Made by a program: the position numbers and the translations under genes. From Spiroplasma chrysopicola DF-1 (lineage in GTDB: Bacteria; Bacillota_I; Bacilli_A; Mycoplasmatales; Mycoplasmataceae): a stretch of DNA of 64,000 bases. The notes below the pieces were generated by a model, which was given only the letters and a program-made list of their open reading frames with translations, was not told the DNA's origin and searched no databases. Positions 21,411-34,366 of this stretch are shown here, in pieces (positions within the stretch are counted from its first letter, which is position 1; every line of letters starts with the position of its first letter). The stretch is from positions 682,001 to 746,000 of the forward strand of contig NC_021280.1 in the NCBI RefSeq assembly GCF_000400935.1. Reading direction: 5' to 3'.

Positions 21411-22529
21411 TTATTTTTTTACGATTTGATTATTACTAATTTGTAATAATGCTGTTAATTGTTCAATCATTTCAGCTTTTTTAGCTTTTTTTAAACCAAA
21501 TTCGCTGGCAATTTTTTCTAATTGATCAACTTTTAATTTTGTTAAACTTTTTTCAAGATCATTGTCAATAACTCCAATACTTGCAAAAGCTGAGTTAGTT
21601 TCTTCAATTACTGGAGCTTTTTCAACAGGAGTTGGGACTGGCGTCTTAACTGGTTTTTCAACGACTGGTGCTGTATCAGTAACTGGTTTTTCAACGACTG
21701 GGGCAACAACTGGTCTTGGTCCTGATTGTTCACGACGTTCTGGACGATTAAAATCTCTTTTTCCAAATTCACGACGTTCTGGACGATTATCATCACCTTC
21801 ACGGCGAACAAATTCACTTGGTTTAAATTGTGGTTCTGACATTTTTAAGCCCATAGCATCACCATATAAATCAGCAATATGATGAGTAATAATCGCAATT
21901 GCTCTTGTTGTATCATCATTAGCCGGAATGATATAATCAATACCATCAGGATCAACGTTAGTATCACAAATTGCAATAACAGGGATTCTTAATTTTTGTG
22001 CTTCCTTTACAGCAATGTATTCTTCTTTTGGATCTACGACAAATAATGCTTGTGGTAATTCTTTCATTCCTTTGATTCCACCTAGGAATTTTTCTAATTT
22101 TTCTTTTTCTTTTTTAATTAGAATTTGTTCTTTTTTTGGTAATAATTTTAATTCGCCATTTTTTTCCTGACGTTCAATATTTCATAAGCGTTTAACACGT
22201 AAGTGGATTGTTTTTAAGTTAGTTAATGTACCTCCTAATCAACGTTGATTAACATAGAAGTTTTCACTACGTTCTGCTGCATCTTTGACAATTCATTTTG
22301 CTTGTTTTTTTGTTCCAACAAAAAGGATTTTACCTTTTTTTGTTGCTAATGTTGCCATTAATTTTTTAACATCTTCAAGTCTTCATAATGTTTGTTGTAG
22401 GTCAATAATATGAACCTTATTTTTTTCTCCATAAATATATGGTTTCATTTTTGGATTTCATCTTTTTGTTTGATGACCAAATTGTGCTCCGGCTTCCCAA
22501 AGCATTTCTCTTGTTAATTCTTTTGCCAT
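21411..22529 (-). CDS. rpsB: ribosomal protein S2 with long C-terminal extension
   Basis: 372 residues against about 230-295 in most bacteria. The S2 core (about 1-235) is clear: [70 protein letters not shown] and [20 protein letters not shown]. The extra 135 residues have two NRPERRE repeats, a Pro/Val-rich region with repeated PVVEKPV, and a final helical segment ([20 protein letters not shown] and onward) that looks like a SAP/Rho-N type helix-loop-helix. The extension is in frame and ends just upstream of tsf, so it is not an assembly artefact. Its role is unknown; nucleic-acid contact is a reasonable guess. Confidence 0.95.
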
Positions 22530-22686
22530 TTTCAGTTTTCTCCTTTTCGTTTCTGCTTCCATCTACTTCTAACATTTACCACTTTATATTAAAAATAAAG
22601 CACTCGACAAATGAATTCATAAATGTGTCTGTATAACCATAAATTAAGTAAATACAACATATGAATTATAACATAATTTTAAAAAA

Positions 22687-22716
22687 GAAAGCACTATTTA
22701 GTAAAATAGTGCTTTT
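22687..22716 (-). terminator. terminator of the 304-residue membrane protein or upstream hairpin of rpsB
   Basis: AAAGCACTATTT and AAATAGTGCTTT form a perfect 12-bp stem with the loop AGTA. It lies about 85 bases beyond the stop of the gene at 22801 and about 160 bases before the rpsB start. Confidence 0.7.
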
Positions 22717-22800
22717 AAAAAATAATAAATTTGGCTGTTTTTTTGTTTTTTTATAAAAAAATGTTTAAAATTAAAGTTTGTTTTTCAAAAGAGTTACATT

Positions 22801-23715
22801 TTAATTTCTTAAATGTAATTGATAACCCTCCGCAAGGGATTTAGGGGAAAAATTAAGGTTAGCAAAATTTAATGTCTGATTAAGCATAATAAGGAAAGAA
22901 TTTTTGTCCAGTTCCACTACCATCTTTTGATTTAAAACGTGCATTATTTTTAAAATTTCAACAAAAACAATAATAGTAATCAAAATTTGGGTTGGAATAA
23001 TAATAAATAAAATAGAAGTAATTAATTTTGAAAAAGGTCGATTTTTAATATTTTCAAAATACGGAATTGCAAGAGAAAATTTTGATAAGATATTAATACT
23101 AAAAAACATGATAATTAAAAACCAGAATTTTAAAAGTTTTTTTGGACCAAATAGTTTTGACACTAAAATTCCGACAGGAATAAAAATAAATAAATCATTT
23201 AAAATAATTATTAGTAAGATAATGAAATAAATGGGATTAAAAACTTCATTTAAAATATTAAAATTATTTAAAATCGAAGCGCCCAAAATAACGATTGGTA
23301 AAAAATAACCTATTCTTAGTAAATTATTAACTATTTTTCAATTACCCAATATTAGCGATAAACCAATTGATAATTGAAAATAATTAAAACAAGAAATTGT
23401 AACTAAAAAATATTTAATATTAAAAGTTTTTGTTTCAATATAAAAACTCTTTCAAAGAACATCTCCTAAGAAAAATATTACAAAAGCGAAAATAATTGTT
23501 GCGATTTTAATGATTTTATAATTTATTTTTTGGTTAGGTCGATTACAAAAATATAATAAGTACCCTATTGCAAAAATTGAAATCATATAAAGGCTAGCAA
23601 AAACTGAAACCAATAAAATAAATTGGAAAGAATCTTTTTGGGAATTTGCAAAATTATTTGAAAAATTATAGTAATCCAAAAAGTGAATAAAATTATTTTC
23701 TCAACGGTTAAACAT
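22801..23715 (-). CDS. hypothetical polytopic membrane protein
   Basis: 304 residues, Phe/Ile/Leu/Asn-rich, with about seven or eight membrane helices after a short N-terminal segment (MFNRWENNFIHFLDYYNFSN). The spacing of helices does not suggest a family I know. The C-terminal 40 residues are more polar (VELDKNSFLIMLNQTLNFAN). It begins 60 bases after acpS and ends before a strong terminator. TGA encodes Trp in the fourth codon onward, which fixes the start. Confidence 0.7.
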
Positions 23716-23775
23716 TAATACCCTCCCTTATTATCGGCAGTATGATTTAAAAATATGTTATAACTCCAAGGCAAT

Positions 23776-24123
23776 TTAATTATTTTCACTTAAAATTACA
23801 ACAGCAACACTATATTCTTGGTCATGACTAATTGAAACATTTAACTGCTCATTTTGTTCAAGTTGAACTCCCTTAACATCTATTTTTTTATTATTACTTA
23901 AGATTATACTAATTTCGTTTAAAACAATCTTTTCACTATTAATTGCTTTAAAAATTGCCTCTTTAGCAGCCCAGCGACCAGCTAAATACTCAATTTGACG
24001 ATTTAAGTTATTAATTTGGGAATAATATTGATACTCAACTGGTGATAAAAGCTTTTTAACAAATTCAGGACTTGGTTTTATTCGATTATTTTTGACAATA
24101 TCAATTCCTACATTTTTAATCAC
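23776..24123 (-). CDS. acpS: holo-[acyl-carrier-protein] synthase
   Basis: 115 residues. It transfers 4'-phosphopantetheine from CoA to acyl carrier protein. The metal-binding Asp is in VGIDIV at the N-terminus and the second site Glu in GRWAAKEAIFKAIN; SISHDQEYSVAVVI is the usual C-terminal strand. The start is GTG at 24123, because the conserved VIKNVGIDIV begins there. The ribosome-binding sequence is weak (TTGGGGTT). It is divergent from rnhC, with about 145 bases between. Confidence 0.93.
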   Translation of the reverse strand: MIKNVGIDIVKNNRIKPSPEFVKKLLSPVEYQYYSQINNLNRQIEYLAGRWAAKEAIFKAINSEKIVLNEISIILSNNKKIDVKGVQLEQNEQLNVSISHDQEYSVAVVILSENN

Positions 24124-24217
24124 TTAAATAACCCCAATTCAGTATTATATTAACTATTTTGATACAAAAATATTTTAACCTATTTTTGAAAATAAACCAA
24201 ATATATTTTAAATTTTA

Positions 24218-24244
24218 TTGTTTAATAAAATTTTTCGTTATAAT
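24218..24244 (+). promoter_or_regulatory. probable promoter of rnhC
   Basis: TATAAT at 24239-24244 is preceded by TTGTTT at 24218-24223 (15-bp spacer). AAAGGGGG follows, just before the rnhC ATG. The -10 box is good; the -35 assignment is weak. Confidence 0.45.
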
Positions 24245-24268
24245 TAAAATAATAAAGGGGGCTTTTTA

Positions 24269-25153
24269 ATGGAAAATATTAGTTTCAAAAATGTCGATTT
24301 AAATATAATTAACCAAATTATTGCCTACTATACCAAATACGAAGTCCCTCAACGTGATCAAAATAAAAAAAATGTTTTTCAAAAAGACGGAATAACAATT
24401 ACAATTTACCAAACAAACACTGTTTTGTGACAAGGCCCCAAGGCGATAAAAGCCGCAGCGTACTTTTTTCCGATAAATGCAAGAAATAGCCCCCCTCAAA
24501 ATCAACCTATTGCTTATAATACACCAAATATTATTGGAAATGATGAGGTTGGTGTTGGAGATCTATTTGGGCCCCTAGTTGTTTGTGCAACTTCATTTAG
24601 TAGTGCAAGTGTAAAAGCATTAAGTGCCTTGCCAATTAAAGATAGTAAAAAATTACGCGATAATGTTATTCTAACATTAGCGCCACAAATTAAAGCACTT
24701 GTTAGTTATAGTATTGTTATTATTAACAACGAAACATATAATGCTTTATTCAATAAATATAATAATTCTCACATTATTAAAGCCCAAGGTCATAATCAGG
24801 CCTTAATAAACTTAATAACAAAATTAAATCAGCGCCAAACTATTTATATTGATCAGTTTGTTAATCCAAAAAAATACTTTGAATATTTGCAAGACCAAAA
24901 ACAAGTTATTAAAGAAAACGTTAACTTTTTAACCCATGGTGAAGAACAAATTTTGGCAATTGCTTGCAGTGCAATTCTTGCACGGGCAACTTTTTTAACC
25001 GAGATTAAAAAATTGGAAAGTAAATTTAACATTGCGTTACCATTAGGAGCTAGTGCAACAACAAAACAATTAGGAAAAAAATACAAAAAAATTTTCCCCC
25101 CCGAGCAATATCGACAATTTATCAAAGATCACTTTAATGTAGAACCAAAATAA
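24269..25153 (+). CDS. rnhC: ribonuclease HIII
   Basis: 294 residues, one of only two clear plus-strand genes. It cleaves the RNA strand of RNA-DNA hybrids. An N-terminal TBP-like substrate-binding domain (about 1-85) precedes the catalytic domain with NDEVGVGDLFGPLVV (the DE..G.GD pattern of RNase HIII), IKDSKKL and, later, AIACSAILARATFL. The GDLFGP form rather than GRGxxxGP supports HIII over HII. AAAGGGGG lies 8 bases before the ATG. It ends just before the convergent dCMP deaminase, with a shared hairpin. Confidence 0.95.
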
Positions 25154-25155
25154 AA

Positions 25156-25186
25156 AGTTATTGCTAATATTTAACAATAACTTCAA
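25156..25186. terminator. hairpin between convergent rnhC and dCMP deaminase
   Basis: AAGTTATTG and CAATAACTT pair around an AT-rich loop that contains the deaminase stop codon. It can serve both converging genes. Confidence 0.6.
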
Positions 25187-25652
25187 CGGGCGATATCATT
25201 CGACAATTAATGTTTGCAAGGGCAAACATTTTTTTAACAGCCTGATTATCTTCGGTTTTATCATATTTATCATTATCATAAATTACTTCTTTAATACCGG
25301 CTTGAATAATTAATTTAGCACATCCTGAGCAAGGAAATAAAGTCGTATAAATTCGACAATTATCTAAGTTTGTTTTAGCACTTAGAATTGCATTTAATTC
25401 AGCATGTGCAACATACGGATACTTTGTTTCTAAATATTGTCCTTCACGACTTCAAGGGAATTCATCATCATTTAAACCACGGGGCAAGCCATTATAGCCT
25501 GTTGCAATAATTTGATTAATATTATTAACAATGCAACTACCAACTTGGGTATTTGGATCTTTACTGCGCATTGCACAAACATGAGCGACACTAAGAAAAA
25601 AATTATCTCAACTTAAATAATTTTCCCGTTTTTGCTGCTGAATTGTTGCCAT
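25164..25652 (-). CDS. deoxycytidylate (dCMP) deaminase family protein
   Basis: 162 residues of the ComEB/dCMP deaminase family, which turns dCMP into dUMP for dTMP synthesis. The zinc site is HAELNAIL with FPCSGCAKLI; SKDPNTQVGSCIV and YNGLPRGLND are typical of the family. Its start overlaps the stop of the rhomboid-like gene by one base (TAATG), so translation is coupled. It is the last gene of the lspA-rluD-rhomboid-like operon. Confidence 0.93.
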
Positions 25653-27022
25653 TAGAATTTAACTCCTTGTCATAACTGATATAATGCATTAGTTTGTTCT
25701 GACAATATTTCTGGTCATTTTTCTTTTGGTAACTGATAATAATTGCGTAGCATATTTTCAATTGTTCCTTTATCAATTAACCCTAATTGTCAATATTTAA
25801 TTAAAGTGTATATTGTTTCAGGGCTATATGGGGGAACATAAGGACGAATTAAGAAACAAACTAAAATCGTAATAATTGCTCCAAATAAAATAATTAATGG
25901 ATAAATTAACATTGTTCAACCATTTTTTTGTTTCAAATTAACATCAAATAAAAATGAAATCGCACTACCAATAAAAAAGGCAACTAAAACTATTAATAAA
26001 GCCATAAATTGGCCAGTAAAAATTGGAAAAACAATTAATCAAATTGGAACAATTATTGTTCTTTTATTTGAAACTAGTTCTGCCAAATTATCTTTACCAT
26101 AGTTATAAGTAAATAGCCCCCCTCATAATAAACTTAAAATAATTGATGACCCGGCAAAAATAAAGTTTGGCATTGTTGATGATAAGAATAATCCGACTAA
26201 CGGAATCCCAAAAATTAAAATAACCACCATTCGTCAACGTCCTAAAATTGCTTCGGTAAAACGCGCAATTAAGAATAATAGAAAAACATTAATAATTGTT
26301 GTAAAGATATCCGCATCATAAATTCAAAAAGTTCATAAACGCCATCATTGATTTGATCAAACTAATAAATCACGGTTAATCCCTCCAAATAATAATTGGA
26401 GAATTGATGATGGTGTTTGATTACTTATTCCTAGTAAATTAGCGCCAAATAACATAATAAATAGTGGAAAAACTAATAAAACAAAAGAAATAATTCAGGT
26501 AATAACCAAATTATTGTAACTTAGTTTTTGGCTTAGTTCTTTTAAATGCTTGGTAATATTACTATCAGGGTCATTAATTTTATCCATTAATTCCTCTGGT
26601 GATAATGCCCCCACATTTGAATTTTCAATATTCTCAGTTAAAATATTTGCTTTGGGATAAAATTCTTGTAGTTTCGCTGCATAATTTGTTTTATCAACCG
26701 CTAAAATAACATCCCCATCTTCTTTTTTAATAATCTGAGAACGATCTTCGGTTAAAACAACTGATAATACGTTTAATTTTGCCCGTTGTTGTTTTTTTGA
26801 TAAAAAACCTTTCAAACTTACCACAACTTCATCATCAATAATAAATTCATTTAAATCTTTTTCAAAATTATCTATAATCCGAATAATTTGAAACTGCTTA
26901 TTATCGATTTTGTAAAGATAAACATTATTATTACTGCGCGCTTTATTTTTATAAACAGTATATTTTTCCTGCTTTAAAAAATATTCTACTAATGATAACT
27001 TATCCTTATCAAAATTTGCCAT
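25652..27022 (-). CDS. rhomboid-like intramembrane protein with N-terminal soluble domain
   Basis: 456 residues. The first 170 are soluble and charged (MANFDKDKLSLVEYFLKQEK). Then about seven membrane helices follow. Rhomboid hallmarks are visible: WWRLWTFWIYDADIFTTIIN in the loop-1/TM2 position, ARFTEAILGRWRM, and FAGSSIILSLLWGG where GASGAIFGLLGA is usual, with the second Ser in the place of the nucleophile. No His is present in the helix that should carry the catalytic His (FMALLIVLVAFFIGSAISF), so proteolysis is doubtful. It begins 8 bases after rluD and overlaps the dCMP deaminase gene. I am confident of the fold and unsure of activity. Confidence 0.75.
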
Positions 27023-27030
27023 ATTATCAC

Positions 27031-27945
27031 CTACTCTTTCTCTCGTAAACTTGCCAGTTTTTCGCTAAACTCTAATGGTAATTCACTAGTAATTTTAATT
27101 ATTTTACCAGTGCGAGGATGAACTAACTCTAATTCATATGCATGTAAATATTGCCCAAATGGTTCTTTTTTATCACTTAAATAACCATAAGTTGGATCTC
27201 CATAAACAGGATGATTAATATATTGCAAATGAACTCTAATTTGATGAGTTCTTCCTGTTTCTAACTCACACTCTATATAAGTATAATCGCTAAAGCGTTC
27301 AATTACAAGTATATTTGTCACAGCTGGCTTTGAATTTTGTCCCGTCACAGCCATTTTTTTACGATCAAAGGAGCTGCGACCAATTGGAGCATTAATTTTA
27401 GCCCTATTTTCACTAATTACACCATGAACTAAAGCGCGATAACGACGATGCAAGGTTTTATTTTGAATTTGTTTTTGCAAATGCTGATGAGTAAAATCGT
27501 TTTTTGCGACTACTAATAACCCTGTTGTTTGACGATCAATGCGATGAACAATTCCCGGACGTAATTCCCCACTAACTGTTGACCAATTAACATCTAATCC
27601 TAATAAGCCATTTACCAAGGTATTTTCATAATGTCCTGGGGCAGGATGAACAACCAAACCATTTGGTTTATCAATTATCATTAAATCATCATCTTGATAC
27701 ATAATTTTTAAATCCATTACTTGGCCAACCAATTCTTGGTTAGCTGATATTTCTGGGGTATTAACTTCAATTTCATCATTGATTTGTAATTGGTAATTAC
27801 TACTAACTTGTTGATTATTAACGCTAATAAAACCTGTTCGAATTAAAGTTTGAATTTTAGTTCGTGATAATGGTTCAGCGGATGTGACAAAATATTCGGT
27901 TAAATATTTATCAAGGCGCATTTGACTAGTACTAATAATCTTCAT
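27031..27945 (-). CDS. rluD: 23S rRNA pseudouridine synthase, RluD family
   Basis: 304 residues. An S4-like RNA-binding domain (RLDKYLTEYF ... LIRTGFISVN) occupies about 10-65. The catalytic domain has IVHRIDRQTTGLLVVAKND with the catalytic Asp, PNGLVVHPAPGH, and the C-terminal ELETGRTHQIRVHLQYINHP. Members make pseudouridines in 23S rRNA; the exact positions cannot be read from sequence. Its start overlaps the lspA stop by one base (TAATG), the usual lspA-rluD coupling of Firmicutes. Confidence 0.95.
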   Translation of the reverse strand: MKIISTSQMRLDKYLTEYFVTSAEPLSRTKIQTLIRTGFISVNNQQVSSNYQLQINDEIEVNTPEISANQELVGQVMDLKIMYQDDDLMIIDKPNGLVVHPAPGHYENTLVNGLLGLDVNWSTVSGELRPGIVHRIDRQTTGLLVVAKNDFTHQHLQKQIQNKTLHRRYRALVHGVISENRAKINAPIGRSSFDRKKMAVTGQNSKPAVTNILVIERFSDYTYIECELETGRTHQIRVHLQYINHPVYGDPTYGYLSDKKEPFGQYLHAYELELVHPRTGKIIKITSELPLEFSEKLASLREKE

Positions 27946-28520
27946 TATTCTTCTCTTTCTGGGTGGGCAATTCCCTCTTTATGATATTCACGATAATATT
28001 TGATAATACTGATAATAACTCCAATTACAATGACAACAACTCCAAATGTTACTCACATATCAGCTAAATTAAATATACTATAGGGAGGAAATAACACTCA
28101 GGCCAGAAAATCAACAACACCACCATTATTTCACATTCGGTCAACCAAATTACCAAAGCCACCAGTAACAATCATTACTAAACCAACTATAATAACTTTT
28201 TGATTAGCATATAGAAATAATAGTAACGCTAAAACAGTAATTAAAACAGCGCCAACGATTGTTCCGGCTAAATTATCAGCATTAGCCCCAAAGGCAATTC
28301 CCTTATTAATAATTAACTGAAAATTAATAAAACCATCTAAAAACGGAACTTGAACATTATAGGGTAATAAATTAAAAGCCAATTGTTTTGAAATAATATC
28401 TAAAGTTAATAAGCCACAAAAAATTGGCAAACAAACAATGAGTTTATACTTTCAAAGATATTCTCTTAATTTAAAATGTTCCTTAACATCATTAAAAAAC
28501 TGTTTTGAGCGTGCTGGCAT
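27945..28520 (-). CDS. lspA: lipoprotein signal peptidase (signal peptidase II)
   Basis: 191 residues with four membrane helices. It cuts the signal peptide of diacylated prolipoproteins such as the two lipoproteins in this window. Catalytic Asp residues are in the conserved GGFGNLVDRM and IFNLADMW blocks; the family NKGIAFG motif is present. The N-terminus has an extra charged cytoplasmic extension of about 25 residues. It starts 43 bases after ileS and is likely in the same transcript. Confidence 0.96.
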
Positions 28521-28563
28521 TTTTTCTTCTCCTTTTATTTATTAATTATTATCTCATAATTTC

Positions 28564-31269
<2,706 letters not shown>

Positions 31270-31282
31270 GTTTTTTCCTTTC

Positions 31283-31490
31283 CTAATAAAAAAGTAAGTG
31301 ATATAAGAGTGTTAAAAACACGGTACCATCTTACTTCATAAATATTTTGTAAAATATTTATCTTTTCTTTTCATGTTAAGTTGTTAAAAATAACTGATAA
31401 TTTAACAATTTTTATAATTAGCTCGCATCACCCTAATCTTGCTGGAATAAAATCTTTGTTAAACCGTGGTTTATTTTTCTACTTTAATCA
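31283..31490 (-). promoter_or_regulatory. T-box riboswitch of ileS
   Basis: The minus strand contains AGTAAGATGGTACCGTG (about 31335-31319), followed by a segment in which CTTACTTTTTT can pair with AAGTAAG to make the terminator, just before ileS. Upstream AGCAAGATTAGGGTGATG resembles the stem I distal region. The leader begins close to the stop of the divIVA-like gene. Confidence 0.85.
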
Positions 31491-31499
31491 TATCCTATT

Positions 31500-31901
31500 T
31501 TATTTAATTTTGTTAATAATTTCTTTTTTAATCATTTCTGAAATTCGTGTCCCATCATTAATTGCAAAGGCATAAATTTTTTTATTCCGTTCAAGAAAAT
31601 CATCAATTGCTTGTAAAACCGCTTGGGGATTTGCCCGATTTTCATCAATTTCATCTAATAAATTGGCAATTTCCTCTTTAAAGGCATATGAGAAGTCAAC
31701 GGCTTTCATAATAATCCGCCCGGCATTATGACTGGCAACTTCAAAAGCTTCATGGGATTTTTCAATATTATAGCGTGAAACTTCTTCTAACGATTGAACT
31801 TCAGCTATATATTTTTTTAAATTGTCATTTTCTTGCTGCAATTCTGTTAATTGCTGTTTTTGTTGGGCAAGAATTTTTTCTAGTTGCTCCAGTTGACTCA
31901 T
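31500..31901 (-). CDS. DivIVA-like coiled-coil protein
   Basis: 133 residues, almost entirely helical. The N-terminal coiled coil (LEKILAQQKQQLTELQQEND) is followed by a second helical region. Sequence similarity to DivIVA is weak, and the curvature-sensing N-terminal motif is not obvious, but the gene sits between ylmH and ileS, where divIVA stands in Firmicutes. I infer a polar or septal scaffold. It starts 8 bases after ylmH. Confidence 0.6.
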   Translation of the reverse strand: MSQLEQLEKILAQQKQQLTELQQENDNLKKYIAEVQSLEEVSRYNIEKSHEAFEVASHNAGRIIMKAVDFSYAFKEEIANLLDEIDENRANPQAVLQAIDDFLERNKKIYAFAINDGTRISEMIKKEIINKIK

Positions 31902-31909
31902 TTTCTCAC

Positions 31910-32659
31910 CTACTCATATTTGGCAATTTCAATTCGAAAATTATCATTTTTCAATTGATTAATATCTTGAATTAAAAATCGTCCATATTTTTTTATCGAT
32001 AATATCATACCATAATTAATGTTAAAAGTCCTACGATTGTTGACTGAAAAGTCGACATAAACCATTTCTTTTTTAATCATTGTTTGAGCCATGGTGCGAG
32101 ATAAATTACAAATAGCACTAACAATCGCATCTAAGCGTAAACTTTGGGTCACCTTGCTAAAGGTTTTAAATTTAATAATCATTTCCACCGGACCAGGCGC
32201 TAATGTAAATTCTAATCAACGATTTTGGCATTCTAATGGACCAGATAAAAAAATGGGACTATTTTTTGTTAACACACTTAAATAGATTTTGTCTTCGCTA
32301 AGGTACAAATCGCCAAGGATTTTTTGGTCAAGTTGGAGGTGATTTAAAAAATAACCAACCAGGACATTATGCTTGAAAAGACTATCTTTTGGTTGGGTTG
32401 CAACTAATAACTGGGTGTTATTAACTGTGCTATTAACCGTTACTGTTACACGATAACTATTTAAAAAAGGACAATGTATTGTATAGTCCTTAATTTGTGC
32501 TTTTTTAAAAACACCACGTAAGATATTTAATTGGGCTAAGGTAATAAAATCTGTTGTTACAATTTGACCGCGCTTTGCTTGTTCACATCATCCTTTTAAC
32601 TTATTAATAAAAGCTAAATCATTTTGATAATGTTGGGATAAATATGCTTTATCGTCCAC
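31910..32659 (-). CDS. YlmH-like S4-domain RNA-binding protein
   Basis: 249 residues. The C-terminal part contains an S4-type fold (LRLDAIVSAICNLSRTMAQT ... VYVDFSVNNRR). The N-terminal part matches the layout of YlmH, the division-cluster RNA-binding protein of Firmicutes, later linked to ribosome rescue in Bacillus. The start is GTG at 32659, directly after the sepF TAG, with AGGAG 5 bases upstream; no ATG fits. Similarity in the N-terminal half is low, so the name rests on S4 motif plus position. Confidence 0.75.
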
Positions 32660-33088
32660 CTAATCTCCTAAGACAAATTCATATGTCTGATTTTCTAAAC
32701 GTCGAGCTGTTCCAGCAAAACTATACATTACCCCACTAATAAAATCAAGTAAGCGAATCCGTTCTTCTTTTGGTAAATGCTCTAAATGAACAATAATTTG
32801 GCCATGTTTTAGCAATAAATCCGCAATTTTAGGAGCATCATTAAAGTCCTTCGCCGTATATCCGGTTGTTTTGATTTGATCATTTTCGCCGTCTTTTGTT
32901 ACTACTGGAGTTTGTTCAATATTCAACCCTGGTTCAGTAAAACTAACTTTTTGGAGTGGGGTTGAAGTAAGATTAGGATTTGTTTGCTCTTCTTGTTGGT
33001 GATCAACAGATGATGTTTGTTCTGAAAAATCTATTTTTTGTTGGGAAAAATCTAAGTTATTACTTTTCTTTTTTGAAAAAATTCCCAT
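32660..33088 (-). CDS. sepF: cell division protein SepF
   Basis: 142 residues. An N-terminal amphipathic start (MGIFSKKKSNN), which in SepF binds membrane, is followed by an acidic, disordered linker and the SepF domain (about 75-142: APKIADLLLKHGQIIVHLEH, FISGVMYSFAGTARRLEN, YEFVLGD). SepF tethers FtsZ to the membrane. It starts 6 bases after ftsZ and runs directly into the GTG start of ylmH. Its presence next to a divergent FtsA means this wall-less cell keeps two FtsZ anchors. Confidence 0.93.
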   Translation of the reverse strand: MGIFSKKKSNNLDFSQQKIDFSEQTSSVDHQQEEQTNPNLTSTPLQKVSFTEPGLNIEQTPVVTKDGENDQIKTTGYTAKDFNDAPKIADLLLKHGQIIVHLEHLPKEERIRLLDFISGVMYSFAGTARRLENQTYEFVLGD

Positions 33089-33094
33089 AATTAA

Positions 33095-34318
33095 TTATCA
33101 ACTTCTGCGAACAAATGGTGGTAAATCATCATCGTCATCATCATTTTGGTCATCTTGTTCTGGATTAACATGCTCACGTCAGGCATTAATCCGGCGATTA
33201 GCATTTGCTGTTTCCCGTTCAGCATTTTGTTGTAAATTATTGAAATAGCTTGGTCGTTTACGAATATTTTCACTATCAACTTCCTCATCTGTATGATTAT
33301 TGTTTGATCCTTCATATTCTTCTTCACTACCGGTTTCTTGCGGATATTCATTATAATTATAGGCTTGGTGATCATCATCAAAGCCAGTTGCAATAACAGT
33401 GACAATCATTTCATCATCTAAATGTTCATTAACAGCTGTTCCAAAAATAATGTTAACTTCCCCACCAATTGCTTGTTTAACAATATCAACAGCATCATTA
33501 GCATCATTTAATGTTAAAGTATTTCCTCCAGTAACGTTAATAATTGCGTCTTTTGCCCCACGGATTGAGGCTTCTAATAATGGTGAGATAATTGCTTTAT
33601 TAGCCGCTTCAATTGCTTTGTCTTTTCCTGAACCAATTCCAATCCCAAATAAGGCATTTCCCTTATTACGCATTACGGTTTTAATATCAGCAAAGTCTAA
33701 GTTAATTAACGACGGTACGGCAATTAAATCAGTAATTGTTTGTACCCCTTGGCGTAAAATATTGTCTGCTTCTTTAAATGAATCTTTTAGTGGTACTCCC
33801 CCAATTACTTCTAATAAACGGTCATTTGAAATAATAATTAGCGAGTCAACATATTTTCGTAACTCTTCTGTCCCTTGAATGGCATAACTATTACGGGCAC
33901 GACCTTCAAATGAAAATGGTGTTGTAATAATTCCAACTGTTAAAGCTCCTGCTTCTTTGGCGATTTTAGCGATGATTGGGGCAGCTCCTGTCCCAGTTCC
34001 TCCCCCCATTCCAGCGGCAACAAAAACCATATCAGCATCTTTTAATGCTTCTCTAATTTCATCGGTTGATTCAATTGCAGCTTGACGGCCAACATCTGGG
34101 TTGGCTCCAGCTCCTAATCCTTTTGATGTTTCTTTTCCTAAAACAATTTTGTTCTTTGATTTTGAAACACTAATAATTTGGGCATCTGTATTTGCAACAA
34201 TAAACTCAACACCTTGTACACCAGCTTCAATCATTCTATTAACAGCATTGTTTCCACCGCCTCCAACGCCAATTACCTTAATTGAAGCGACTTGTTCATA
34301 ATTGTCAAAATTGTCCAT
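33095..34318 (-). CDS. ftsZ: cell division GTPase FtsZ
   Basis: 407 residues. GTP-binding G-box [12 protein letters not shown] at about 105, nucleotide-site [20 protein letters not shown] at the N-terminus, and T7-loop residues in [11 protein letters not shown]. The GTPase core ends near 320. A long acidic, Asn-rich linker leads to the conserved C-terminal peptide [11 protein letters not shown], the site for FtsA and SepF. The last codon before TAA is TGA, so the final Trp exists only in code 4. AGGAGG lies about 9 bases before the ATG. Confidence 0.98.
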
Positions 34319-34366
34319 CGTTTAATTCCTCCGCTTTATATTCTTATTTAAATATATTGTACTATT

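Noticed and set aside
21562-21882. Opposite-strand frame within the rpsB tail
   Set aside because: Its Thr/Gly repeats are simply the reverse of the Pro/Val repeats of the S2 tail; no start site.
25652-27945. One-base TAATG overlaps as something special
   Set aside because: They occur twice (lspA-rluD and rhomboid-dCMP deaminase) and are ordinary translational coupling.
33091-33405. Second reading frame overlapping the 3' end of ftsZ
   Set aside because: It is a Met/Ile/Lys-rich shadow of the acidic ftsZ linker without a ribosome site.
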